DNA from: WJMB01 sp964581465
GTDB taxonomy: Bacteria; RBG-13-66-14
Length of the DNA stretch: 52,892 nucleotides
Direction: 5' to 3'
Assembly: GCA_964581465.1 (NCBI GenBank)
Contig: CAZOOP010000026.1
Coordinates: forward strand, 1-52,892
The notes under the pieces were generated by a model. It was not told the DNA's origin. It ran no database searches and worked only from the letters and a program-made list of their open reading frames with translations. The position numbers and the translations under genes are program-made. Of this stretch, positions 16,628-24,863 are shown piece after piece. The first letter of the stretch is position 1, and each line of letters starts with the position of its first letter.

Positions 16628-17041
16628 ATGCACGTCTCCACCCGCAGTGAGTACGGCTGTCGCGCCATGCTGGAGCTGGCGCGCAACTTCGGCAACGGTC
16701 GGCTCTCGGCCGACGAGATCAGCAACCGTCAGGCCATTCCGGAGCGCTACCTGGAGCAGATCCTGCTCTCCCTGCGCCGCGCCGGTTTCATCCACAGCCG
16801 CCGCGGTCCCGGCGGTGGATACACGCTGGTCAAGCATCCCCGCGACGTATTCGTCGCCGATGTCATCCGCACCCTCGACGGCCACCTGGCCCCGGTGGCC
16901 TGCGCCAGCAAGACCGCCTACAAGGCCTGCAAGCGTGAGGGCAAGTGCGGCCTGCGCTGGCTCTGGCTGGCCGTCCGTGACGATCTGGCCCAGCGCCTCG
17001 AGAACACCTCCTTCGATGATCTGCTCAATCACAAGGCCTGA
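16628..17041 (+). CDS. Rrf2-family transcriptional regulator
   Basis: 137 aa, the usual length. The N-terminal winged helix begins MHVSTRSEYGCRAMLELA, and recognition-helix and wing residues include IPERYLEQILLSLRRAGFIHSRRGPGGGYTL. The C-terminal part has Cys92, Cys101 and Cys107, spaced like the Fe-S ligands of IscR/RsrR-type regulators, so cluster or redox sensing is likely. ATG 16628 was chosen because the family always starts with this helix; the open frame upstream from 16553 does not match it. The target genes are not evident; no isc/suf genes are nearby. Confidence 0.9.
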   Translation: MHVSTRSEYGCRAMLELARNFGNGRLSADEISNRQAIPERYLEQILLSLRRAGFIHSRRGPGGGYTLVKHPRDVFVADVIRTLDGHLAPVACASKTAYKACKREGKCGLRWLWLAVRDDLAQRLENTSFDDLLNHKA

Positions 17042-17077
17042 GACCTGAAACACGGTGGTGTCTTGGCCTACAATCAT

Positions 17078-17100
17078 AGAGAGCTAGGCTCTCTTTTTTA
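17078..17100 (+). terminator. intrinsic terminator after the Rrf2 gene
   Basis: AGAGAGC-TAG-GCTCTCT followed by TTTTT. Confidence 0.85.
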
Positions 17101-18136
17101 TATCGCCGATTTATCCCCCTATTACCCGTTGACAGCGCGGGGATTTACGGCTAGCTTTAGTTAGTGGCCGTTGTCACATTATCCTTGACCCCGATCCTTG
17201 ACCCCGGCGGTGGCTACGAAGTAATATTAATTTGATGTGCCTTTTTAGTGATCTAATATCTCATCTTTATTCGTATAGTATATTGAAGCTGCTATAGGCG
17301 ATTCTCTCCGTGTCGGGAAAGTATCTCGGAAGAACAGGATGCTTATAAACAATTATGTTATTGATAAGTTGGAAGAATGAAATTTTTTGGGACCATGTAC
17401 CTGATTATAATCTGATCGAATTGCTAATCTGTTGACAATACACGAGTAGATACAGATAGAATTAATAGCGTAGTTATCATAAAATGGCTGTTACATATGA
17501 CGTGCTCAATGAAAAACAAACATCTCAGCAGCTTGTATTCGATATTGCCTTTAATTGCAGAGGATATGCAAGTGCTATAGCGACAAGCAACAAGGTAGCG
17601 CCATAGCAGAACGGCGGTAAAACGCGGCAATAACGAAGGGCGATAAGCTTGGTATCGATTTGTAGTTGCTTACAACTCGAGATTGTTTCCGGTTGATACC
17701 GGTGCCAATTGAGGCAACATGGAATCCTGAACTCGTCACCAAGCGGTAACGGCTTCCAGCCTGATCGATATAACCGGCGCAACCGACGATCTCCCACCCG
17801 TCCCCGGCGCCAAACGCGGGTAACAGCCAGGGTGCCGTGAATCGACAGTCGGTGCAGGGTGACTGGATGAGCTCCAGCGCTTTTGAACTGATAGCTTGTT
17901 GGTTTGTTTATTACTGGACCAAAGGCGCGGGCTGAACCCTCGATGATTCATCCGTCGAAACCATCGGCCGCTGCTGACTGACCCCGCTTATCCGATCCCG
18001 AGTCAATCCCTTCGTTGGAGTTTCCACAAATATCAAACCCCAACGGCCGGATCCTCACCGGCTTGGCCAACAACCACCCGCCGCAGGATTGCCTCTTCGT
18101 GTTGATGATTCCGCCATATCCCAAAGCCCGGTGAAG
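17101..18136. other. 1-kb AT-rich intergenic region
   Basis: 17200-17700 is the most AT-rich non-genic DNA of the left half. Frames on the minus strand (17424-17951) lack ribosome-binding sites and recognisable content. I find no tRNA, no clear repeat of the other families and no terminator here. Confidence 0.45.
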
Positions 18137-18517
18137 ATGAGCTCGACTAAAGACTTGACAAGGCTGACGACGGAGCTGCTCTGGGGCGGCTCACCCACCC
18201 GGGTGCGCCTGCGGGAGCTCTGCCGGACCGAGGACGCCGCCGATTACGAACTCGAGCTCGATGAGCCCTTTCAACCCCACTGGCGCAGCTTCAAGTCCAA
18301 CCTGCAACGTCTGGGCTTCCAACGTGACGAACGTCATACACGTTACGATCGTTTCGGGTTAGGGTCGACCCTGGTTAGTCTCACCCGGGACGGTCGCCTG
18401 CTGGTGCGCCAGTTGAGCCCCGTTTCGACGGATAACGCCCTGGCCGCCGCGGCGCTGTTCCTGGCCGCCGACACCACCGTACGAGAGACAGAGGTAGACG
18501 ATGGCCCTGCAGGGTAA
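18137..18517 (+). CDS. hypothetical protein heading the DUF4388 operon (126 aa)
   Basis: ATG 18137 after GGTGAAG. The frame is open from 18089, but the added residues look non-coding. The protein is soluble, with mixed alpha/beta character and a central LGFQRDERHTRYDRFGLGSTLVSL, and a C-terminal Ala-rich helix (DNALAAAALFLAADTTV). I recognise no family. Its last 17 bp overlap the DUF4388 start, so the two are translationally coupled, as is the third gene. It is probably a dedicated partner of the DUF4388/GTPase-like pair. Confidence 0.65.
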   Translation: MSSTKDLTRLTTELLWGGSPTRVRLRELCRTEDAADYELELDEPFQPHWRSFKSNLQRLGFQRDERHTRYDRFGLGSTLVSLTRDGRLLVRQLSPVSTDNALAAAALFLAADTTVRETEVDDGPAG

Positions 18518-19325
18518 TCTGGATGAACTCCCCCTGGTCGAGCTCCTGGAGGTCCTCGCCCGGCAACACCGTTCGGGCCGCCTGAGCTTGGAGACCGACC
18601 ACGGCCGCACCGAGTTCATCCTCAAGCATGGTCGCCTGATCCATGCTGAGAGCGAGACCGATCGCGAGCCCTTGGGCGCTCTGCTGACGGCCCGTGGGTT
18701 GATGACGCCCAAGCAGCTCCGGCAGGCCCTGGAGTCCTATAGCGCCGAACATGACTACGAGCGCTTCGGTGCGTTTCTGGTCGGCGAGGGCTATCTGAGC
18801 GCCGAAGAGGTCACCGACACCCTGGCCGATCAACTCGCCGAGATCGTCTACCTGGCCACGATCCAGCCTCGGGGCAGCTACACCTACGAGCTGGCCGCCG
18901 AGCTGGACGACCCCACGGCTCTGCTGGTCAATCTGGGCCTCGATGAGGTTATCATCCGCGGCATCTCACGCAGCCGGAATCTGCCCGATCTGCGCGACAG
19001 CTTCTGGAGCTTTCGCCAGGTGCCCAGCCTGACCGGCGATGCCGAGTGCCTCTCCCGAGAGAACCTGGACGAGGACTACTGGATCTACCTTTCCTTGGTC
19101 AACGGTCGTCGCAACCTGGCCGAGATCGTCCTGGCCGGCAATCTGGGCTACCTGAAGATGGTCGAGATCACCATCTCCCTGCTACACCGCCAATGCCTAG
19201 ACCTGGTCTCCCTACCCTACAGCCTGCGCGACAAGAGCGCCCCGATGGTTCCCGGGGCGGATGTGGAAGCTAGAACCGTCGATTCCATCAAGCAGTGGCT
19301 CGCCGGGGAGGATGATGCGCAATAA
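18501..19325 (+). CDS. DUF4388 (PATAN-type) domain protein
   Basis: 274 aa. Residues 1-95 are a typical DUF4388 domain: ALQGNLDELPLVELLEVLARQHRSG, RLSLE, a beta-rich FILKHGRLIHA and then GALLTARGLMTPKQLRQALE. A helical region and a winged-helix-like C-terminal part (NGRRNLAEIVLAGNLGYLKMVEITISLLHR) follow. DUF4388 proteins are linked in many bacteria to small GTPases and signalling outputs, but no biochemical role is established. It overlaps both neighbours (18501-18517 and 19315-19325), giving a tight three-gene operon. Confidence 0.8.
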   Translation: MALQGNLDELPLVELLEVLARQHRSGRLSLETDHGRTEFILKHGRLIHAESETDREPLGALLTARGLMTPKQLRQALESYSAEHDYERFGAFLVGEGYLSAEEVTDTLADQLAEIVYLATIQPRGSYTYELAAELDDPTALLVNLGLDEVIIRGISRSRNLPDLRDSFWSFRQVPSLTGDAECLSRENLDEDYWIYLSLVNGRRNLAEIVLAGNLGYLKMVEITISLLHRQCLDLVSLPYSLRDKSAPMVPGADVEARTVDSIKQWLAGEDDAQ

Positions 19326-19809
19326 GGCGGTGACCATCCTCATCCTGGCCGACCAACCCGAGATGGCCCTGCGGCTGCTGGAGTCCTTCCGACCCAATAC
19401 CGGTCGCATCTCCGAGCTGACGACGATCTACGGGTTTCTGGGCCGCTTCTACGAGGTCGGCGGCGGCGAGCTCGAGCTGGTCGCCGCGCCCACCAACTCC
19501 GACCTGCCCTCGCTTTTCGACTTGCTCACCGGCGGCGTGGCCGGCTACATCGTCGCCGTGGACTGCTGCGTCGAGGACAGTCTGAGCAACGTCCGCGCCG
19601 GTCTGGACTTCTGGGAGCTGATCAGCGCCGCGCCGCGCATCGTGGCCCTGCTCAACTACAAGGAGGCGGGCGCCATCGACCGTCTGCAACTGCGCTCGCG
19701 GCTGACACTCTCCGCCGACGATCAGATGGTCCCCCTGCCCGAGGGCCAGTTGCGCCCGGCCATTCTCCAATTGCTCAAGATCATCCTAACCACGCAGAAC
19801 GTGGACTAG
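19315..19809 (+). CDS. GTPase-like protein lacking the P-loop (COG2229-like pseudo-GTPase)
   Basis: 164 aa with the layout of MglA/COG2229-type small GTPases. It starts with a first beta strand (KAVTILILA). A central LELVAAPTNSDLPSLFDLL stands where LHLFGTPGQERFxFM is usual. GVAGYIVAVDCCVEDSL resembles the G-x-I-V-L-V-D strand, and IVALLNYKEAG stands at the NKxD position. The P-loop GxxxxGKT is replaced by ADQPEMAL, and the DxPGQ and NKxD motifs are degraded. Nucleotide hydrolysis is therefore unlikely. It overlaps the DUF4388 gene, whose family commonly partners GTPases, so a scaffold role is plausible. Two ATGs (19312, 19315) are possible; 19315 sits 3 bp from GGGGAGG. Confidence 0.65.
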   Translation: MRNKAVTILILADQPEMALRLLESFRPNTGRISELTTIYGFLGRFYEVGGGELELVAAPTNSDLPSLFDLLTGGVAGYIVAVDCCVEDSLSNVRAGLDFWELISAAPRIVALLNYKEAGAIDRLQLRSRLTLSADDQMVPLPEGQLRPAILQLLKIILTTQNVD

Positions 19810-20460
19810 CCGGTCCTGTGCCACTTTCTTCCGTAGACTGCGACAGTCGGTGAAACCGGCTGTTTCTCGTATCCCTGGGGTTGTTTGATCCCGGTGAAGC
19901 TTGGCGGTGAGCGGGTTTGAAACGGTGGAAACGCGGCGGTCTGTCTAGGGTTGGTTATCGGCGGTTACATCAAGATCGCCGGGGACAGCCTTCAGGCGTC
20001 GCAGTGGTTCGCATCGAACTCACACCATCCTGGATTGACGAGCCGTGATCAACCGCCGCCGCAGTGGATAGCCGCCCCGGAGCTTCAAGGCTATCTGCTA
20101 GGGCATCGCCCCCGGTCTGGTTTATATCTCGACGTGGCCGCCGGGCTTGCCTTACGGCGGATTGGAGCGGCATCTGCAGCCGTTGAGAGCCGCTACGCGG
20201 CAGCTTTGCCTGATCTCGGCTTGAGCTCACGGCGGCGCCCGTTCAAACGCTCGATTGATACTAGTTGACCGCGGCGGGAGTCTGCCGGCAACCCGTTGTT
20301 CACCAATCACGGTCACCGCCCTGGGCTGCCTGACCAACGGTGCAGTGAGAGCTCGCGCCAGCGTCGACGGCTGGATAATGACTGCGGGATCAATACAATA
20401 AACTGAACCAAGCCTTCGCAACTCGGTAAAGCCGCCACGGAAAGAACCTGATAACTCCCT
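19810..20460. other. intergenic region without supported gene
   Basis: Short open frames on both strands lack ribosome-binding sites. No hairpin with a T-tract is obvious directly after the operon. Confidence 0.4.
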
Positions 20461-20496
20461 GCGGCGAGCGGCGAGCGGCGAGCGGCGAGCGGCGAA
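20461..20496. repeat. heptanucleotide tandem repeat (GGCGAGC, about five units)
   Basis: A perfect run of GCGGCGA units. Not in a gene. A candidate slippage-prone site. Confidence 0.85.
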
Positions 20497-20523
20497 GACG
20501 GATATAAATCGCCAGGCATCATG

Positions 20524-20604
20524 GAACGTTATCGGACCAAATCAGGCTGATTATAAGCGGCTTGCCGGGCCGTTCTTCACTTACCAGAAATGCACCTTGT
20601 TGAC
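20524..20604 (-). repeat. dispersed repeat block Y, copy 2
   Basis: Reverse complement of 13521-13600, sharing AACGGCCCGGCAAGCCGCT and the AAATCAG/CTGATT palindrome. Confidence 0.75.
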
Positions 20605-20751
20605 CCTGCGATCAATAATCATGCCCTTATTACTTGTTATTACAACAATTGAGCGTCAGCGGCAATCTGCTGTCAGGGCAGGGACAAGTACGCTGATATC
20701 TGTGTTTGCCAAGGAAGATATTCTTCTTAATTGCAATTTAAAAAAGTCCGT

Positions 20752-20813
20752 TTTGTGACAGGAATCCGGTACCAATCACGTCAATTATCAACAGTGTACA
20801 ATCATGACCAGGT
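20752..20813 (-). repeat. dispersed repeat block X, copy 2
   Basis: Reverse complement of 13010-13071 with scattered differences. Here the MITE copy lies outside the X-Y interval, whereas at 13 kb it lies between X and Y. This suggests the MITE moved into an older repeat. Confidence 0.6.
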
Positions 20814-20829
20814 CCGGACATGGTATACG

Positions 20830-21073
20830 ATCCCTAAGCGTAATATAGAAAGCAAGCCATAGAATGCCTTCAGCAGAGCCTTCACTCACAGTTTGGCCGG
20901 CTCCCGAGCGAAACCAACAGCATCCCGCGGTGCTCAAGGCAGGCCCAGGTCCATCGCCGCCATGCAGCGGGAATACGATGCAATGGTATGACAATGGCGG
21001 CGATTATGAGCTAGCCATTATTGAATGACAGTCTATCAGTTAGATAAGTCGGTTCAGATCAGATTGATAGTCC
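20830..21073 (-). mobile_element. MITE-like element, truncated copy B
   Basis: Reading the minus strand from 21073 gives GGACTATCAATCTGATCTGA, then CCGACT, GATAGACTGTCATT, CGCCGCCATTGTCATACC and CTGCCTTGAG in the order of copies A and D. Similarity fades after about 240 bp. Confidence 0.65.
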
Positions 21074-21194
21074 AATGACCGTCAATCGGCTGTCCGATAA
21101 AATCTGTTAAACGTTTGCCATTTATTCCGCTCGGGAGACGAGTGATGAACCTTCTGGGTGCTGCGTCGATGTCGGAGATCCTCCCTCTTTATTC

Positions 21195-21224
21195 TTGACA
21201 ATACTCATGAATCGGGGCGATTAT
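21195..21224 (+). promoter_or_regulatory. promoter of the first TSUP gene
   Basis: TTGACA (21195-21200), 18-bp spacer, GATTAT (21219-21224). The predicted start near 21231 lies 13 bp before GGGGAGG. This supports TTG 21255 as start codon and argues against ATG 21207. Confidence 0.55.
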
Positions 21225-21254
21225 TCCCTCATATTTCCACTCCGGGGAGGTTTG

Positions 21255-22025
21255 TTGAGCGGGATCGCTTTCTACATCGCTGTGGGCTTTCTGGCCCAGT
21301 TCATCAACTCCAGCCTGGGCATGGCCTTCGGGGTGACCTCGAATGCTTTCCTTCTATCATTGGGCCTACCGCCGGACGTGGCCAGTGCCGCGGTTCACCT
21401 GGCCAAGGCGGGCACCGGGGCTGCTTCGGCGGTCAGTCACGCGCTTCATGGCAACGTCGATCGGCGCCTGGTGCTGCGCCTGGTCTTCACCGGCATCGCC
21501 GGTGGCGTGCTGGGGGTCATCCTGCTGACCTCCTTTCCCAGCGCCTACCTGCGCCCCGTGGTGGCCGTTTACCTGTTGGTGATGGGCGTGCGGATCCTCG
21601 TCAAGGCCCACGCTTATCGGGGACATCAGGAGGATGAAACCCAGCGGGTCAAACGCCCCGGGCTGCCGTTGTTGGCGGCGGCCGGCGGCTTCCTCGACGC
21701 CGTGGGCGGCGGCGGCTGGGGGCCGATCCTGACCACCACGCTGATCGCCGACGGCCACGAGCCGCGCAGGGTCATCGGCTCGGTCAACACCGCCGAATGC
21801 TTCGTGGCCCTGGGACAGACGGCGGCCTTCGCCGCTCTGATCGGCATCGATCACTGGGAGGTCATCCTGGGGCTGCTCATCGGCGGCGTGGCGGCCGCCC
21901 CCCTGGCAGCCTGGCTGGTCAAGAAAATCAAGCCCCGACCGATGATGTTTCTGGTCGGAGCGGTGATCATCCTGCTCAGTCTCTACACCCTCTGGACCTC
22001 GCTCGAGGTTTTGCTTGCCGGATAG
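21255..22025 (+). CDS. TauE/SafE (TSUP) family permease 1
   Basis: Inner-membrane permease of the family that exports sulfite, sulfoacetate or related anions. It has about eight membrane segments in two halves with the family repeats LGMAFGVTSNAFLLSLGLPP and GGFLDAVGGGGWGPILTTTLI. The TTG at 21255 was chosen because GGGGAGG is 4 bp upstream, the promoter lies at 21195-21224, and the resulting N-terminus aligns with that of the second copy at 22340. A longer reading from 21207 is possible. Substrate unknown. Confidence 0.88.
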   Translation: MSGIAFYIAVGFLAQFINSSLGMAFGVTSNAFLLSLGLPPDVASAAVHLAKAGTGAASAVSHALHGNVDRRLVLRLVFTGIAGGVLGVILLTSFPSAYLRPVVAVYLLVMGVRILVKAHAYRGHQEDETQRVKRPGLPLLAAAGGFLDAVGGGGWGPILTTTLIADGHEPRRVIGSVNTAECFVALGQTAAFAALIGIDHWEVILGLLIGGVAAAPLAAWLVKKIKPRPMMFLVGAVIILLSLYTLWTSLEVLLAG

Positions 22026-22153
22026 GTGGGGGGGACTCCCGCTCCATCCAGGGTTCCCGATAGGCGCGAGAGGTCGGATGTGCCATAGTAGCGCCTCGAA
22101 ATGTGGAGAAGTAACCTAGTTATTGCGTGTATATGGGCGATAATGTCTCAATG

Positions 22154-22177
22154 CCCCGCGTGATGCGGGGTATTTCT
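22154..22177 (+). terminator. intrinsic terminator between the two TSUP genes
   Basis: CCCCGC-GTGAT-GCGGGG followed by TATTTCTCATT. The two permease genes are therefore separately transcribed. Confidence 0.7.
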
Positions 22178-22280
22178 CATTATCTTGAGCTATCATCCTA
22201 GAAAACCGATATTAAGCCATCAGCGCCCCATAATGTATTAGCATATGAAAATAAGTATTGCTATTCCTGATGGAATCCCA

Positions 22281-22309
22281 TTGACAGCTTAATACCCTAG
22301 TAATACAAT
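22281..22309 (+). promoter_or_regulatory. promoter of the second TSUP gene
   Basis: TTGACA (22281-22286), exactly 17 bp, TACAAT (22304-22309), only one base from consensus in each half or better. Confidence 0.75.
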
Positions 22310-22339
22310 GTGTTATGTAGAGAATAACCGAAAGGTGCC

Positions 22340-23131
22340 ATGCTCGCCGAGATCTGGCCCTATCTGCTGGTCGGTTTCGCCGCCCAGCTCGTAGACGGCT
22401 GCCTGGGGATGGCCTACGGTGTCAGTTCCAACACTTTCCTGCTTTCCCTGGGGCTCCCGCCGGCAACCGCCTCGGCGGCGGTTCACGTGGCCGAGGTGGG
22501 CACGACCGCCGTCAGCGGGCTGTCCCATCTCTGGTTCAAGAACATCGATTCGAGCATCCTTTGGCCCCTCGTCATAGCCGGAACTGCTGGCGGAGTGCTG
22601 GGCGCCTACCTGCTCACCAGCTTCCCCTCCGATTATCTCAAGCCCATTATCGCCCTCTACCTGTTGGCGATGGGGGTGCGGATCATCGTTCGGGCCGCGC
22701 GCCTGAAGAAGCTCGAAGAGAGCGGGGACGGCGCCCATCAGAAGCGGCGCTCCGACAAGCGTTTTCTATCAATCCTGGGTGCCGTGGGCGGCTTCTGCGA
22801 CGCCGTGGGCGGGGGTGGCTGGGGGCCGGTGGTCACCACCACCCTGATGGCCAACGGCCACTCCGGTCGCTACGCCGTGGGAACGGTCAATAGCGCCGAG
22901 TTCTTCGTCACGCTGGCCCAGGCCGTCGCCTTCCTTTTCACCACCACGGTCATCGCCGACCACGGCCTGGTGATCCTGGGCCTGCTGACCGGCGGGTTGC
23001 TGGCCGCCCCGGCGGCGGCCTGGCTGGTCAGTCGAGTTCCTCAACGCGGGATGCTCTACTTGGTGGGTGTGGTGATCATCCTGCTCAGCCTACGCAACAT
23101 CTGGCTGTCCGTGAAGGCGCTGACGGGTTGA
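22340..23131 (+). CDS. TauE/SafE (TSUP) family permease 2
   Basis: 263 aa, clearly homologous to the permease encoded at 21255-22025 along its whole length (for example LGMAYGVSSNTFLLSLGLPP and GGFCDAVGGGGWGPVVTTTLM). It has the same two-half membrane topology, with a charged loop (RAARLKKLEESGDGAHQKRR) between the halves. The ATG follows GAAAGG. A strong promoter of its own and a terminator between the genes suggest the duplicates respond to different signals. Substrate unknown. Confidence 0.9.
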   Translation: MLAEIWPYLLVGFAAQLVDGCLGMAYGVSSNTFLLSLGLPPATASAAVHVAEVGTTAVSGLSHLWFKNIDSSILWPLVIAGTAGGVLGAYLLTSFPSDYLKPIIALYLLAMGVRIIVRAARLKKLEESGDGAHQKRRSDKRFLSILGAVGGFCDAVGGGGWGPVVTTTLMANGHSGRYAVGTVNSAEFFVTLAQAVAFLFTTTVIADHGLVILGLLTGGLLAAPAAAWLVSRVPQRGMLYLVGVVIILLSLRNIWLSVKALTG

Positions 23132-23508
23132 GTGGCCCCGGGATGGAGCCTGACCGAGCCCCGGGCCTTCCAGCTCGAGCATGGGTCCGTCGACGCTGAC
23201 GTTCATGGCGAAGGAGCATTCACCCCAGGCGCTGGCGGCATCAACAGTTTGAGTAGTATTCAATTGGCTATCCAGTCGCCATTGAATCTGTCGATGCTTC
23301 CCGAAGGAAAAAGGCCGACCTTCGCCCCCAATCAGCCGACTCCCCGTTGCCGAACCCAGCCGATGGGAAGCCGCCACTCTTCTGGGCTGGGTCGCTTATT
23401 GCGCGCCTCCGGGTGTTGGTCGGCTTGTCGGAGTCCCCCAAATATCGCTCGTCCTCCCACTAGTTCATGCTTCCGTCTTCTCCGCGACCGGCATCATCAA
23501 CTGCAGGA
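23132..23508. other. intergenic region after the TSUP genes
   Basis: An open frame at 23132-23602 begins at the TSUP stop, has no ribosome-binding site and runs into MITE fragments. Not a credible gene. Confidence 0.45.
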
Positions 23509-23604
23509 GGTATTATCACCCGTTCGTGGACTGGCACTTCTCGCGAATAGACTGTCATTGATTGCTTTAATAGCATACTTGATTGCCATTATCATACTGT
23601 AGTT
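23509..23604 (+). mobile_element. MITE-like element, fragment E
   Basis: GGTATTATCACCCG... followed by AATAGACTGTCATTGATTGC and GCCATTATCATAC follows the first 95 bp of copy D, then stops. It lies 44 bp from copy C, which has the opposite orientation. Confidence 0.6.
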
Positions 23605-23648
23605 ATGTGACAATCAACCTAACCTTGTTCTTCTTGTTATTCTTTTTT

Positions 23649-23987
23649 GGGATCATCACAGAAGACGAACAACACATTCGGAACACAGGAAAGCCTCATC
23701 GAGAATGGTGCTTGGAGATTAGCCTAAGCGGGGCGTCAACCAGCGAAGGCGGATAACGTTCGAAGCTTCTAAAGCAGGCAATAGTGCGCCGTCAACAGAT
23801 CCTTCACCCACAGCCTGGTTGAATCCCGAGCGGAACCAACAGCCTCCGGCTTCCAGCGGAACTCAGGGCAAGACCGGGTTTATCGCCACCAAGCAACGCT
23901 ATGACAATGGCGGCGTCTATGAGCTATAAAGCATTGAATGACAATCTATCCGCTGGATGAGTCGGTTCTTTTGCGAGTGATAATCCC
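23649..23987 (-). mobile_element. MITE-like element, full-length copy C (339 bp)
   Basis: Plus-strand left end GGGATCATCACAGAAGACGA and right end GAGTGATAATCCC are inverted counterparts. The interior read on the minus strand follows copies A and D (CGCCGCCATTGTCATA, CTTGCCCTGAGTT, GGCTGTTGGTTCC) with many differences and a small internal deletion. Confidence 0.75.
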
Positions 23988-24009
23988 TTGGTTTATTGCG
24001 TTGAACCCA

Positions 24010-24038
24010 AACAGAAAGCCCCGCAGGGGGCTTTTTCC
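24010..24038 (-). terminator. intrinsic terminator of the sulfatase/nitrilase operon
   Basis: On the minus strand AAAGCCCCCTGCGGGGCTTTCTGTTT, 24 bp after the nitrilase stop. It also has a T-run on the plus strand, so it is bidirectional. Confidence 0.8.
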
Positions 24039-24061
24039 GGTGCAATTGAGCGTGCTGGTTG

Positions 24062-24856
24062 CTAGTCAAGCAATCGCCCGTACAGCTCCGGACGGCGCTC
24101 GGCGAAGAGATCATTCCCGCTGGAGAGGGTCTTGTCGTCGGCTTCGGTGGGGTCGATCTCGACGAGGTGGAAGGTTTCCTCGTCGACGTCGGCCCGTCCG
24201 CGGACCTCGCCGGCGGGGGTGACCAACTGGCTGGAGCCGATGAAGTAGAGCTCGGTGCCGTCGCGGCTCTCGCCGCCGATACGGTTGGCGGTGACGGCGA
24301 AGACCCGGTTCTCCAGGCAGCGGGTGATCATCGCCTCGGGGCAGTGGGGCAGCACCAGGTTGGCCGGATGACAGACGAGCTGGGCGCCGGCCAGGGCCAG
24401 GCAGCGCATGGTCTCGGGGAAGATCCAGTCGAAGCAGATCATCAGTCCCAGGCGCATCCCGGCGGCCTCGACCACCCGGGGCGCCTGCGCTCCGGGGGCG
24501 AATAGCTCGAACTCGAAGCCGAAGAGGTGCAGTTTGCGGTAGACGCTCACCAGACCATCGGGGCCGACCAGCACGGCGCTGTTGTAACGGGTTTCGCCGT
24601 CGAGCTCGGCGATGCCGCAGACGTAATGGGCGCCGGTGGAGCGGGCCAGCGCGGTCAGCATCGCCGTGGTCGGACCCTCGGCCGGTTCGCTGGTCCGGGC
24701 GAGCAGCTCCGGAGTCAGGGCGTAGCCGCTGACGGCCAACTCGGGCAGGACGATGACGTCGGCGTGACGACCGGTGAGAAGCTCGGCCAAGCGCTTGCGG
24801 TTGGCTTCGGCTTCGCCCAGGCGGGGACTGAACTGGAGGTAGGCGACGCGTTTCAT
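24062..24856 (-). CDS. carbon-nitrogen hydrolase (nitrilase superfamily)
   Basis: 264 aa, a single CN-hydrolase domain with the full catalytic triad: Glu39 (VIVLPELAVSGY), Lys108 (VYRKLHLFG) and Cys141 (LMICFDWIFPE). The CN-hydrolase family hydrolyses amides or nitriles of small molecules. The subfamily resembles omega-amidase/N-carbamoyl hydrolase types, and the substrate cannot be read from the sequence. No signal peptide, so it is cytoplasmic. Its start lies 7 bp after the stop of the sulfatase-fold gene, so they form an operon closed by the terminator at 24010-24038. Confidence 0.9.
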   Translation of the reverse strand: MKRVAYLQFSPRLGEAEANRKRLAELLTGRHADVIVLPELAVSGYALTPELLARTSEPAEGPTTAMLTALARSTGAHYVCGIAELDGETRYNSAVLVGPDGLVSVYRKLHLFGFEFELFAPGAQAPRVVEAAGMRLGLMICFDWIFPETMRCLALAGAQLVCHPANLVLPHCPEAMITRCLENRVFAVTANRIGGESRDGTELYFIGSSQLVTPAGEVRGRADVDEETFHLVEIDPTEADDKTLSSGNDLFAERRPELYGRLLD

Positions 24857-24863
24857 CTCGTTC

